Shown: positions 49,848 through 58,289 of the stretch, piece after piece
Layout: every line of letters begins with the position of its first letter
Numbering within the stretch: the first letter of the stretch is position 1
Assembly (NCBI RefSeq): GCF_017676345.1
Contig: NZ_JAFFZM010000011.1
Span: 205,566-269,565 of the forward strand
Source: Streptomyces smyrnaeus
GTDB taxonomy: Bacteria; Actinomycetota; Actinomycetes; Streptomycetales; Streptomycetaceae
Length of the DNA: 64,000 bases
Direction: 5' to 3'
Translations under genes and position numbers: made by a program
The notes under the pieces: model-generated
Told to the model about the DNA's origin: nothing
What the model saw: the letters and a program-made list of their open reading frames with translations, nothing else
Databases searched by the model: none

Positions 49848-52738
49848 CGCGCGGCGGCAGTCGACCGCATATGAGGGTTGCGGTCACCGTAGGCGCCGTC
49901 GATCCGGCGCACCGGCGGCCAGTACTTGTCGGACGCCTGCACACCGGCCGGGAAGACGGCTTCCTCGCGTCCGTAGCCCTGCTGCCACTCGCGGCCGAGC
50001 ATCGCGGCGGTGTGCGGGGCGTTGCGCAGCGGGTTGTCCTCCCTGTCCCACTCCCCCGTGCCGACCTTCTCGATCTCCGCACGAATGGCGATCATCGCCT
50101 CGCAGAACCGGTCGACCTCGTTGAGGTCCTCGCTCTCGGTCGGCTCGATCATCAGCGTTCCCGCGACGGGGAAGGACATCGTCGGCGCGTGGAAGCCGTA
50201 GTCGATCAGCCGCTTGGCGACGTCGTCGATGCTCACACCCGTCTGCTTGGTGAGCGGGCGTACGTCGATGATGCACTCGTGCGCCACCAGTCCGTTCGGG
50301 CCCGTGTAGAGCACGGGGTAGTGCGGCTCCAGCCGCTTGGCGATGTAGTTGGCGCTCAAGACCGCCACCTGGGTCGCCCTGCGCAGCCCCTCGGAGCCCA
50401 TCAGCCGCACATACGCCCAGGAGATCGGCAGGATCCCGGCCGAGCCCCACGGCGCCCCCGAGACCGGCCCGATGCCCGTCTCGGGACCCGCGGCGGGCTG
50501 CAGCGGGTGGTTGGGCAGGTACGGCGCCAGATGCTCGCGTACGCCGATCGGGCCGACGCCAGGGCCGCCGCCACCGTGCGGGATGCAGAACGTCTTGTGC
50601 AGGTTCAGATGCGAGACGTCGGCACCGAAGCGGCCGGGGCGGGCCAGCCCCAGCAGGGCGTTGAGGTTGGCGCCGTCCACGTACACCTGGCCACCGGCGT
50701 CGTGCACGGCGGCGCAGACCTCGGTGATGTGCTCCTCGAACACGCCGTGCGTCGAGGGGTAGGTGACCATGAGGACGGCCAGCTCGTCGCCGTGCTGCTC
50801 GATCTTGGCGTGCAGATCGGCCACGTCCACGTCACCGTTGTCGCTGGTCTTGACGACCACGACCTTCATCCCGGCCATCACGGCGCTGGCCGCGTTGGTG
50901 CCGTGCGCCGAGGACGGGATGAGGCAGACGGTGCGCTGTGCCTGACCGTTGGCCCGGTGGTAGGCGCGTACGGCCAGCAGTCCGGCCAGCTCCCCCTGGG
51001 AGCCGGCGTTGGGCTGGAGGGAGACCTTGTCGTAGCCGGTGACCTCGGCCAGCCGCTCCTCCAGTTCGCGGATCAGCGTCAGATAGCCCTCGGCCTGCTC
51101 GGCGGGCGCGAACGGGTGCAGCGCGCCGAACTCGGGCCAGGTGATCGGCTCCATCTCGGTGGTGGCGTTGAGCTTCATCGTGCAGGAGCCGAGCGGGATC
51201 ATGCCGCGGTCCAGCGCGTAGTCGCGGTCGGCCAGACGCCGCAGATAGCGCAGCATCGCCGTCTCGGAGCGGTGCTCGTGGAAGACCGGATGGGTGAGGT
51301 ACTCGTCGGTGCGCAGCAGGTCACCGGGGAGCGCCTCTTCGGTCGCCGCGTCCAGTTCGTCGAGGTCGGCGTCCGCGGGGACCCCGAAGGCGCGCCATAC
51401 GGCGGTGAGCTGCTCGCGGCCCGTCGTCTCGTCGCAGGCGATGCCGATGTGGTCGGCGTCGACCTGCCGCAGGTTGACTCCGGCCTCGCGGGCCCGCTCG
51501 GTGATCTCGGCCGCACGGCCCGGGACACGGGCGGTGACGGTGTCGAAGAAGCTGTCGTGGACGATCTCCACGCCGCCGTCCCGCAGCCCGGCGGCGAGCA
51601 GCGCCGAGTAGCGGTGGGTGCGGCGGGCGATGGCGGCCAGTCCGTCGGGGCCGTGGTAGGCGGCGTACATTCCGGCCATCACGGCGAGCAGCACCTGTGC
51701 GGTGCAGATGTTGCTGGTGGCCTTCTCACGGCGGATGTGCTGCTCGCGGGTCTGCAGGGCGAGGCGGTAGGCCTGCTCGCCGTCCACGTCCTTGGAGACA
51801 CCCACCAGACGGCCGGGCAGGCTGCGGGCGAACTTCTCGCGCACCGACATGTAGCCGGCGTGCGGCCCGCCGAAGCCCATCGGGACACCGAAGCGCTGGC
51901 TGGAGCCGACGGCGATGTCGGCCCCCAGCTCACCGGGCGAGGTCAGCAGCGTGAGCGCCAGCAGATCGGCCGCGACGGTGACCACGGCACCCAGTTCGTG
52001 CGCCTGCTCGACGACCCGGCGCTGGTCGCGCACCGCGCCGGAGGCACCGGGGTACTGGAGCAGCACGCCGAAGACCCCGCCGCGCTCGGCGAGCTCGTCG
52101 GGGATGCCGTCGCTCAGGTCGGCGACGACGATCTCCACACCGGTGGGCTCGGCGCGGGTGCGCAGCACGGCGACAGTCTGCGGCAGGCAGTCGGCGTCGA
52201 CCAGGAAGACGCCGCCGCCGCTCTTGCCGACCTTGCCGACGCGGCGGGAGAGAGCCATCGCCTCGGCGGCGGCCGTGGGCTCGTCCAGCAGTGAGGCTCC
52301 GGCGGTGGGCAGCCCGGTCAGATCGGCGACGACCGTCTGGAAGTTGAGCAGCGCCTCCAGCCGCCCCTGGGAGATCTCCGGCTGGTACGGCGTGTACGCG
52401 GTGTACCAGGCGGGGTTCTCCAGCACATTGCGCAGGATCACCGGCGGCGTGACGGTGCCGTGGTAGCCGAGGCCGATCATGGAGTGCAGGACCTGGTTGC
52501 GGCGCGCGAGGGAGCGCAGCTCGGCCAGCACCTGGTCCTCGCTCCGGGCCTCGGGGAGCTGCAGCCGCTCGGTGCTCCTGATCACGTCGGGCACCGCCGC
52601 CGCGGTCAGCTCGTCCAGCGATCCGTAGCCGACCTGCGCGAGCATCTTGGCCTGCGCGCCGGCGTCGGGTCCGATATGGCGGCTCTCGAAGGGAGTGCCG
52701 CTCTCCAGTGCCGAGAGCGGGGTGCGATGGGAAGTCAT
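49844..52738 (-). CDS. gcvP: glycine dehydrogenase (decarboxylating), P protein
   Basis: A 964-residue PLP enzyme that decarboxylates glycine and passes the aminomethyl group to the H protein in the glycine cleavage system. Both halves of the fused P protein are present: the N-terminal part begins RHIGPDAGAQAKMLAQVG and contains MIGLGYHGTVTPPVILRN; the C-terminal part has SHLNLHKTFCIPHGGGGPG with the PLP lysine near 714 and HAPTMSFPVAGTLMIEPTES. Transcription or translation is controlled by the tandem glycine riboswitch just upstream. gcvT and gcvH are not in this window. Confidence 0.96.
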   Translation of the reverse strand: MTSHRTPLSALESGTPFESRHIGPDAGAQAKMLAQVGYGSLDELTAAAVPDVIRSTERLQLPEARSEDQVLAELRSLARRNQVLHSMIGLGYHGTVTPPVILRNVLENPAWYTAYTPYQPEISQGRLEALLNFQTVVADLTGLPTAGASLLDEPTAAAEAMALSRRVGKVGKSGGGVFLVDADCLPQTVAVLRTRAEPTGVEIVVADLSDGIPDELAERGGVFGVLLQYPGASGAVRDQRRVVEQAHELGAVVTVAADLLALTLLTSPGELGADIAVGSSQRFGVPMGFGGPHAGYMSVREKFARSLPGRLVGVSKDVDGEQAYRLALQTREQHIRREKATSNICTAQVLLAVMAGMYAAYHGPDGLAAIARRTHRYSALLAAGLRDGGVEIVHDSFFDTVTARVPGRAAEITERAREAGVNLRQVDADHIGIACDETTGREQLTAVWRAFGVPADADLDELDAATEEALPGDLLRTDEYLTHPVFHEHRSETAMLRYLRRLADRDYALDRGMIPLGSCTMKLNATTEMEPITWPEFGALHPFAPAEQAEGYLTLIRELEERLAEVTGYDKVSLQPNAGSQGELAGLLAVRAYHRANGQAQRTVCLIPSSAHGTNAASAVMAGMKVVVVKTSDNGDVDVADLHAKIEQHGDELAVLMVTYPSTHGVFEEHITEVCAAVHDAGGQVYVDGANLNALLGLARPGRFGADVSHLNLHKTFCIPHGGGGPGVGPIGVREHLAPYLPNHPLQPAAGPETGIGPVSGAPWGSAGILPISWAYVRLMGSEGLRRATQVAVLSANYIAKRLEPHYPVLYTGPNGLVAHECIIDVRPLTKQTGVSIDDVAKRLIDYGFHAPTMSFPVAGTLMIEPTESEDLNEVDRFCEAMIAIRAEIEKVGTGEWDREDNPLRNAPHTAAMLGREWQQGYGREEAVFPAGVQASDKYWPPVRRIDGAYGDRNPHMRSTAAAR

Positions 52739-52814
52739 CTGCGGGGGCCTCCTGGTCTGTGCGACCTGCGAGGGGCACCTTTACGGGTGCCCGGACGGCC
52801 TCCCCCTCTGTCAT

Positions 52815-53020
52815 CTCGACCTGAGAGTTTCACCGAGCCACCAGGTGCCGGAGGCTCGGCTTACACCGTCGGTGAGGAGGGGCTTCGGTGCTGGTCCGGG
52901 CCCGCCCTGCTTTCCAGAGTGACCTCGTCCGCGCGGTACGTGAGCCTGAGAGATTCCGGGGAGGAGTTGCTCCTTCGGCGCCTCCGGAACGTACGCCGGA
53001 GGACTCTCCCGCACGGGGTC
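52815..53020 (-). ncRNA. tandem glycine riboswitch upstream of gcvP
   Basis: On the minus strand the first aptamer (about 52942-53013) shows GCGGGAGAG, CGCCGAAGGAGCAACTCC and AATCTCTCAGGC, the core of glycine aptamers. The second (about 52819-52925) shows ACTCTGGAAAGCAGGGC, CACCGAAGCCCC, CACCGACGGTGTAAGCCG and GAAACTCTCAGG. Two aptamers separated by a short linker are the classic glycine-sensing tandem. It lies 77 bp before the gcvP ATG and should switch gcvP on when glycine is abundant. Confidence 0.92.
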
Positions 53021-53167
53021 GACAGCCACTTCGAGAGTATCAGCGCCCCCTTGAGTGGTAACCCGTAGTGCACTCAAGCAGCGAACTCGAGTAGCCATCA
53101 ACCGAAAAGTGCCGTTTCGTGGTGGTACGAGCGTGAAGAACACGTCGCGACACCGTGGAGGAGACCC

Positions 53168-53545
53168 GTGCAGACCGACATAGATCCGCGGAGCCTGATC
53201 GGCCGCAAGGCGTTCGACAGCGAGGGAGTCAAGATCGGCACGGTGGACGAGGTGTATCTCGACGACGCCACGGGCGAACCGGAGTGGGCGGCGCTGCGTA
53301 CCGGCATCTTCAGCCGTGACGCCTTCGTCCCGCTGGAGCCCGCCAGCCTGGACGACACCGGGCTGCGCGTCCCGTTCGAGCGGGCCCTGATCAAGGGAGC
53401 GCCCGACTTCGGCGTCGGCCGGCACCTCTCCCCCCAGCAGGAGCTGCAGCTCTACCGCCACTACGGGCTCGACGTCCCGGCGGGCGGGGACGCCCCCACT
53501 CCCCCGGACCGTGACTTCGGGCGGGTCGCCGGCGCCGGGGACTGA
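53168..53545 (+). CDS. PRC-barrel domain protein
   Basis: A 125-residue PRC-barrel protein: LIGRKAFDSEGVKIGTVDEVYLDD is the diagnostic first strands, EWAALRTGIFSRDAFVPLEP the second half. A polar tail with YRHYGLDVPAG follows. PRC-barrels occur as ribosome-maturation or photosystem-related modules, and as free proteins of unknown role in actinomycetes. The GTG at 53168 follows GGAGGAG. Its last 85 bp overlap the convergent dinB gene. Confidence 0.85.
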   Translation: MQTDIDPRSLIGRKAFDSEGVKIGTVDEVYLDDATGEPEWAALRTGIFSRDAFVPLEPASLDDTGLRVPFERALIKGAPDFGVGRHLSPQQELQLYRHYGLDVPAGGDAPTPPDRDFGRVAGAGD

Positions 53546-55002
53546 GCTGCCAGCACCGCGGCGATCTCCGCGTCCAGCATCCTCGGCTCGGCGGGCGCCA
53601 GCTCCGGGTCGTCGACGGAGAAGGTGCGCACCCGGCCCGGCGGCGTGTCCGGCTCCTCGAAGCGGACGGTGACCTTCCCGACACCGCTGCCCTGCACCCA
53701 GCCTCTGCCGTACCGGGCGTGGTACACGTCCCGGCCGGGGATCCAGCGCCGGTCGGCGGGGACCGCCGCGCCCGGCTCCTCGACGGCGGCGCCCGGCTCC
53801 CTCGCCGCCCCCTCCGCCCGCACCGGCCCCTCACCCTCCCGCGGGCCTTCCTCGGCCGTGGCCGGGGACTGCGCACCCTCCGGCCGGCCGCCGTCCGCCG
53901 TCTCCTGGCTCAGCGCGGCCTGGGCCTGCGCGAACAGGTCCTCCTGCGTGAAGTCGGCGAGCCCGCTGACCCCGACCCCCAGCAGCCGCACGCCCGCCGT
54001 GGTGTCCACCCCGTCCAGCAGCCGCAGCGCCGCCTCCTTGACGACGCCGGGGTCGTCGGTGGGCCCGCGCAGCGTCTCCGACCTGGTGAGGGTGGAGAAG
54101 TCGTAGCTGCGCACCTTGATGACCACGGTGCGCCCGGAGCGGCCCGCGGCGCGCAGGCGCGTCACACAGCGCCCGGCCAGCCGCTCCACCTCCAGCCGCA
54201 CCCGGGTGCGGTCGGTGAGGTCCACGTCGTAGGTGTCCTCGACGGAGACCGATTTGGCGTCCCGCTCGGCCACCACCGGGCGGTCGTCGATGCCGTGGGC
54301 CATCGCGTGGACCGAGGTGCCGTGCGCCCTGCCCAGCAGCCGCAGCAGCTCGTCCTCGCCCGCTTCCACGACCTCCCCGACGGTGGTGATACCGGCCCTG
54401 CGCAGCACCTCCGCCGTGGCCGGACCCACCCCGGGCAGCGTCCGCACGGACAGCGGCGCCAGCATGTCGCGCTCGGTGCCCACCGGGATGAGGACCAGGC
54501 CGTCCGGCTTCGCCTGCTCCGAGGCGATCTTCGCCAGCATCTTGGATCCCGCGAGCCCCACCGAGCCGGTCAGTCCCGTGGCCGCTGCGATGTCCCGCCG
54601 CAGCCGCTCACCGACCTCTCGCGCCCCCTCGGCGCCGCCCTGCGTCCCTCCCAGCGCCTCCCCGGCCTCCAGGTCCACAAAGGCCTCGTCGAGGCTCAGG
54701 GGCTCCACCAGGGGCGACAGCTCGTGCAGCAACTCCATCACCACCTCGCTGATCGCGCGGTAGAGCCCGAACCGCGTGCCCAGATACGCCGCGTTCGGCG
54801 CCAGCCTTCTGGCCTGGGCCGTGGGCATCGCGGAGTGCACCCCGAAGCGTCTGGCCTCGTAGGAGGCGGTGGAGACCACCCCACGCGGCCCGAGACCGCC
54901 GACCACCACCGGCTTCCCGCGCAGGCTGGGCTTGGACGCCTGCTCCACGGCTGCGAAGAAGGCGTCCATGTCCAGATGCAGGATGGTCGGCGACGCTCTC
55001 AC
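53461..55002 (-). CDS. dinB: DNA polymerase IV (DinB), with actinomycete C-terminal extension
   Basis: A 513-residue Y-family translesion polymerase. The catalytic acidic residues are in ILHLDMDAFFAAVEQ near 7-21 and PLSLDEAFVDLEAG near 103-116; the palm/fingers YEARRFGVHSAMPTAQARRL and the helix-hairpin-helix LPGVGPATAEVLRRAGI are intact. The last 120 residues add a linker and a domain WIPGRDVYHARYGRGWVQG with VTVRFEEPDTPPGRVRTF, found in actinomycete DinB proteins. GTG 55002 is favoured over ATG 55032. The 3' end overlaps the PRC-barrel gene by 85 bp. Confidence 0.92.
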   Translation of the reverse strand: MRASPTILHLDMDAFFAAVEQASKPSLRGKPVVVGGLGPRGVVSTASYEARRFGVHSAMPTAQARRLAPNAAYLGTRFGLYRAISEVVMELLHELSPLVEPLSLDEAFVDLEAGEALGGTQGGAEGAREVGERLRRDIAAATGLTGSVGLAGSKMLAKIASEQAKPDGLVLIPVGTERDMLAPLSVRTLPGVGPATAEVLRRAGITTVGEVVEAGEDELLRLLGRAHGTSVHAMAHGIDDRPVVAERDAKSVSVEDTYDVDLTDRTRVRLEVERLAGRCVTRLRAAGRSGRTVVIKVRSYDFSTLTRSETLRGPTDDPGVVKEAALRLLDGVDTTAGVRLLGVGVSGLADFTQEDLFAQAQAALSQETADGGRPEGAQSPATAEEGPREGEGPVRAEGAAREPGAAVEEPGAAVPADRRWIPGRDVYHARYGRGWVQGSGVGKVTVRFEEPDTPPGRVRTFSVDDPELAPAEPRMLDAEIAAVLAAQSPAPATRPKSRSGGVGASPPAGTSSP

Positions 55003-55113
55003 GCCCTTGATGGTGCCGCACACCACTGACAACCGGACGCTGTGGCTCGGTCCGACGGTGATGCCGCCGGTACAACGGCCAGGGGCAGCCCCGGTCGGCG
55101 TGGGGTCGCCTCG

Positions 55114-55770
55114 TCAGCCGGCGCGATTGCGGCGCCGGGCCAGCTCGTCCTCGGGGTGGTTGCCGATCAGGGTCTCGCCGGTGTCGACGCGCTCCCCGTG
55201 CAGCTGGGACAGAGCGCCTTCGACGTCCTTCCAGACCACGCCGACAGCGATACCGAAGACGCCCTGGCCGCCCTGCAGGAGATCCACCACCTCGTCCGGC
55301 GAGGAACACTCGTAGACCGTGGCCCCGTCGCTCATCAGCGTCATCCGGGCGAGGTCGGTTCGGCCCCGGGAGCGCAGATGCCGGACGGCGGCGCGGATGT
55401 TCTGCAGCGAGACACCGGTGTCCAGCAGCCGCTTGACGATCTTGAGGACGACGATGTCCTGAAAGCTGTAGAGGCGCTGGGTGCCCGAGCCGTAGGCGGG
55501 GCGGATGCTGGGCTCGACCAGCCCGGTACGGGCCCAGTAGTCCAGCTGCCGATACGTGATCCCGGCCGCCGAACAGGCGGTCGGACCCCGGTAGCCGACC
55601 TGCTCGGCAGGAGTGCCGGGCTGGGGCCCCGGGACGTCTCCCGGCCGCAGGCCGGGGGTCGGTGCGGGGGACGGCCGCCCTGGGGGCATCTCCCGGCCGG
55701 AGGCCGGGGGTGGGCCGTCGGGTAGGGACGAGTCGCCAGCCGCCGTACCTTCGCCGCCGGTGCTTGTCAC
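55114..55770 (-). CDS. MerR-family regulator of the FtsR/FHA cluster
   Basis: A 218-residue regulator with a Pro/Gly-rich N-terminus of about 60 residues and a MerR winged helix (CSAAGITYRQLDYWARTGLVEP with SGTQRLYSFQDIVVLKIVKRLL). A C-terminal domain has VYECSSPDEVVDLLQGGQGVF. This gene is the conserved second MerR of the FHA-FtsR-DUF151 cluster. The N-terminal tract is encoded by two copies of a repeat element (55637 and 55689), so its length is probably inflated by repeat insertion. Confidence 0.87.
   Translation of the reverse strand: MTSTGGEGTAAGDSSLPDGPPPASGREMPPGRPSPAPTPGLRPGDVPGPQPGTPAEQVGYRGPTACSAAGITYRQLDYWARTGLVEPSIRPAYGSGTQRLYSFQDIVVLKIVKRLLDTGVSLQNIRAAVRHLRSRGRTDLARMTLMSDGATVYECSSPDEVVDLLQGGQGVFGIAVGVVWKDVEGALSQLHGERVDTGETLIGNHPEDELARRRNRAG
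55637..55659 (-). repeat. REP-like element copy 1 inside the MerR coding region
   Basis: The core TCTCCCGGCCG-C-AGGCCGGGGGT is a self-complementary CCGGCC...GGCCGG hairpin. It encodes part of the Pro/Gly-rich N-terminal linker of the MerR gene in which it lies. Confidence 0.7.
55689..55711 (-). repeat. REP-like element copy 2 inside the MerR coding region
   Basis: TCTCCCGGCCGGAGGCCGGGGGT differs from copy 1 by one base and is preceded by CTGGGGGCA, a flank often seen with this streptomycete dispersed repeat. It also lies in the MerR N-terminal linker. Confidence 0.7.
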
Positions 55771-55966
55771 GCCGACCTCCGTCCTTCACATCCCGGGTTA
55801 CCCCCGGAACCTGCCCACATGAAGGTAGGCAGTCACTCCGAGTGCGTCAACGATCGCCACACTCGGCACGGCGAGTGATAATCCCCCGGAGAGTGGTTTC
55901 GCGTGCCCTAGGCCGGGGAATAGCTGGCCGGTTGGTCAGCGGCGCCAGACTCGCTCGCACACCTCT

Positions 55967-55987
55967 CCCCGGCCTCCGGCCGGGAGA
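55967..55987 (+). repeat. REP-like element copy 3, inverted, between MerR and DUF151 genes
   Basis: CCCCGGCCTCCGGCCGGGAGA is the reverse complement of copy 2. It lies in the 250-bp gap 55771-56020, 34 bp after the DUF151 stop, where it could act as a terminator hairpin. Confidence 0.7.
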
Positions 55988-56020
55988 AGTCCCGGACCGG
56001 CGGCGGCTCCCGGCGGAGCG

Positions 56021-56494
56021 TCACTGGCTGCTGGTGCCGAAGTCCTCCGGAGAGATCTGGTCGAGGAACTCGCGGAACTTCTCCACCTCGTCCTCCTGCT
56101 CGTCCGGAATCGCGATACCCGCGTCGTCCAGCACACCGTCACTGCCGTAGATCGGCGTGCCGGTACGCAGAGCGAGCGCTATGGCGTCGGACGGACGGGC
56201 ACTGACTTCCACACCACTGGCGAAGACCAGTTCCGCGTAGAACACGCCTTCCCGCAGGTCCACGATGCGGACCGCGGTCAGCTCCTGACCCACTGCTTCC
56301 AGGACGTCCTTGAACAGGTCATGGGTGAGTGGGCGTGCGGGAGTCATGCCCTGCTGGGCGAAGGCGATCGCGGTCGCCTCCCCGGGGCCGATCCAGATGG
56401 GGAGGTAGCGGTCGCCTCCCACTTCTCGCAGGAGCACGATCGGTTGGTTGGTGGGCATTTCCACCCGGACACCCACGACGTCGAGCTCATTCAC
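56021..56494 (-). CDS. bifunctional nuclease family (DUF151) protein
   Basis: A 157-residue single-domain DUF151 protein: MNELDVVGVRVEMPTNQPIV, LPIWIGPGEATAIAFAQQGM, HDLFKDVLEAVGQELTAVRI and AELVFASGVEVSARPSDAIALALRTG. Family members act as nucleases in plants, but the bacterial role is unproven. In actinomycetes it always sits in the FHA-FtsR-DUF151-MerR cluster, as here. A C-terminal acidic segment (PDEQEDEVEKFREFLDQISP) is conserved. Confidence 0.87.
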   Translation of the reverse strand: MNELDVVGVRVEMPTNQPIVLLREVGGDRYLPIWIGPGEATAIAFAQQGMTPARPLTHDLFKDVLEAVGQELTAVRIVDLREGVFYAELVFASGVEVSARPSDAIALALRTGTPIYGSDGVLDDAGIAIPDEQEDEVEKFREFLDQISPEDFGTSSQ

Positions 56495-56568
56495 ACAGCA
56501 ACCCTAGGCCGTGCCGCGCCTGTTTGGGTAGTCGGGCAGCCGTCCGGCCCCGGCATCCGTGTGCTGTT

Positions 56569-57315
56569 TCAGTCACCCCGCGTGCGGGCCGCCCCCGCGG
56601 CGGACTCCACAAAGGCCCCGTAGAGCCGCACCGAGAGGTCCGTGAGCTCTTCGGCGGTGCTCTCGGCGCGCGTCCTGGTCCGCTGGTCCGGATGGCGGCG
56701 AAGCGGCGCCACGAGCTGCTCGACGAGATCCAGCTGCCGGTCCGCCGCGGCCTTCACCGCCCGCAGATGGCGTGCCTCCACCCCGTAGCGGCCCAGCTGC
56801 GCCACCAGCCGTGCCACGGTCACATCGGCCGGCCGGTAGGTACCGTCCTCGGCCGCGGCGAGCAGCCCGTACTTCTCCCACTCGGCCAGCTCCGCCTCCC
56901 GCGCGCCCACGAGCCGGAGCAGCTCGCGGCGCCCGATGCGCACGGCGGGAGCCGGAGGGATCGCCTCCGGCTCCTTGGGATCGCGGGGCGGCACCACCGG
57001 GACAGCCGGGCGGTCGGCCGCCTCACCGCCCGCTTCGAGATGCTCCTTGATGACCTTCAGCGGCAGATAGTGGTCCCGCTGCATACGCAGCACACAGCTG
57101 AGCCGCTCGACATCCTCGGACCGGAACTTGCGATACCCGGACGGAGAACGCGCCGGCTCGATCAGCCCCTCCGCCTCCAGAAAACGGATCTTGGAGACGG
57201 TGACCTCAGGAAACTCCGCACGGAGCGCCTGGAGGACGGCGCCGATGCTCATCGGCTCGCTCTCCTGCCCGGTGGCGGTGCCCCCTCGGGCACCGCCGGA
57301 CGGCGTGTGCAGCAT
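56569..57315 (-). CDS. ftsR: FtsR-like MerR-family regulator
   Basis: A 248-residue MerR regulator with its winged helix at residues 22-80 (SIGAVLQALRAEFPEVTVSK, then IEPARSPSGYRKFRSEDVERL). A second coiled region has RIGRRELLRLVGAREAELAEWEKYG and a helical C-terminus. Position in the FHA-MerR-DUF151-MerR cluster matches FtsR of Corynebacterium, an activator of ftsZ. ATG 57315 follows GGGAGG; the open frame continues to 57852 without support. Direct control of ftsZ here is inferred from the cluster only. Confidence 0.85.
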   Translation of the reverse strand: MLHTPSGGARGGTATGQESEPMSIGAVLQALRAEFPEVTVSKIRFLEAEGLIEPARSPSGYRKFRSEDVERLSCVLRMQRDHYLPLKVIKEHLEAGGEAADRPAVPVVPPRDPKEPEAIPPAPAVRIGRRELLRLVGAREAELAEWEKYGLLAAAEDGTYRPADVTVARLVAQLGRYGVEARHLRAVKAAADRQLDLVEQLVAPLRRHPDQRTRTRAESTAEELTDLSVRLYGAFVESAAGAARTRGD

Positions 57316-57335
57316 GAGCCTCCCTGCCGGGGGTG

Positions 57336-58124
57336 TCAGTAGGTGCGCGGGCTCGCGTAGAAGACCAGCCGGTACTTCCCGATCTGCACCTCGTCGCCGT
57401 TCCCGAGCGGCACTCCCGTCTCGATCCGCTCCCGGTTGACGTAGGTACCGTTCAGGCTGCCGACGTCGGAGACGGTGAAGACACCGTCGGGCCCACGCCG
57501 GAACTCGACGTGACGGCGCGAGACGGTCACATCGTCCAGGAAGATGTCGCTCTCCGGGTGACGCCCGGCGGTGGTCAGCTCCCCGTCGAGCAGGAACCGG
57601 CTGCCCGAGTTGGGGCCGCGCCGTACGACAAGCAGTGCCGAGCCCATGGGCAGCGCGTCCACCGCGGCCTGCGCCTCGGGCGGCAACACCGGAGAGACAT
57701 GCTGACCGGTCGCTTCGGAGTCGTAGGCCTCCAGCCCCGAGATGGAGATCGTGGACGTCGTCTCGGACGACCCTTCCGCAGGCACACCGCCCCTCAGGGG
57801 GGCGCCGCAGTTGGAGCAGAACCGGCTCGCTTCCGCGACGCGGGCTCCACACCTGTTACACACCGGCAAGGCAGGACCTCCACCCGGATTTGAGGTTGGC
57901 GGTGCCTGGGAACCTATGCGCCCCTGTGTGCCAGGGTCAACAGAAAACGCCCCGTGACCACCCGAATTGTCTCCTCCGGGTCCGGCCACCTCATCACGGA
58001 AGAGCGGGCGCTCGGTGCCCTCCGGCGCTCCCGCCGGGTCCGCGCCCTGAGGGGCACGGTGCCGTGCGGTACCCGTGTCGCCGCCCCGGCGGCCCTTGCC
58101 GAACAACTTCGAAAAAAAACTCAC
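57336..58124 (-). CDS. FHA-domain protein with zinc ribbon (GarA/OdhI-like)
   Basis: A 262-residue protein. It starts MSFFSKLFGKGRRG, then a disordered part, a zinc-ribbon CNRCGARVAEASRFCSNCG near 95-113, the phospho-motif SSETTSTISI near 125 and an FHA domain from about 165 (TTAGRHPESDIFLDDVTVSRRHVEF, SLNGTYVNRERIE). In GarA/OdhI the ETTS threonine is phosphorylated by Pkn kinases and then bound by the FHA domain, controlling 2-oxoglutarate metabolism; here the zinc ribbon is an addition. GTG 58124 follows GAGGGG. An 8-nt T run lies in codons 3-5. Confidence 0.87.
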   Translation of the reverse strand: MSFFSKLFGKGRRGGDTGTARHRAPQGADPAGAPEGTERPLFRDEVAGPGGDNSGGHGAFSVDPGTQGRIGSQAPPTSNPGGGPALPVCNRCGARVAEASRFCSNCGAPLRGGVPAEGSSETTSTISISGLEAYDSEATGQHVSPVLPPEAQAAVDALPMGSALLVVRRGPNSGSRFLLDGELTTAGRHPESDIFLDDVTVSRRHVEFRRGPDGVFTVSDVGSLNGTYVNRERIETGVPLGNGDEVQIGKYRLVFYASPRTY

Positions 58125-58289
58125 GGGCGATTCCCCTCGCACGAAACAGACCCGCCCGTGGGGCAGGACAGACCCTCGATGCTCTCACTGGTCACTTCCG
58201 ACGCCGGGATAACGTCCGTGACCCGTAGACAGTTTCCACCACGCGGTGCCCAACTCGCCCGCCGACCCCCCGAAACTCCTATCACCATC

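Noticed and set aside
55003..55032. ATG 55032 as start of dinB
   Set aside because: The extra MSVVCGTIKG is not part of the conserved Y-family start; GTG 55002 lies right before the ILHLDMDAFF motif.
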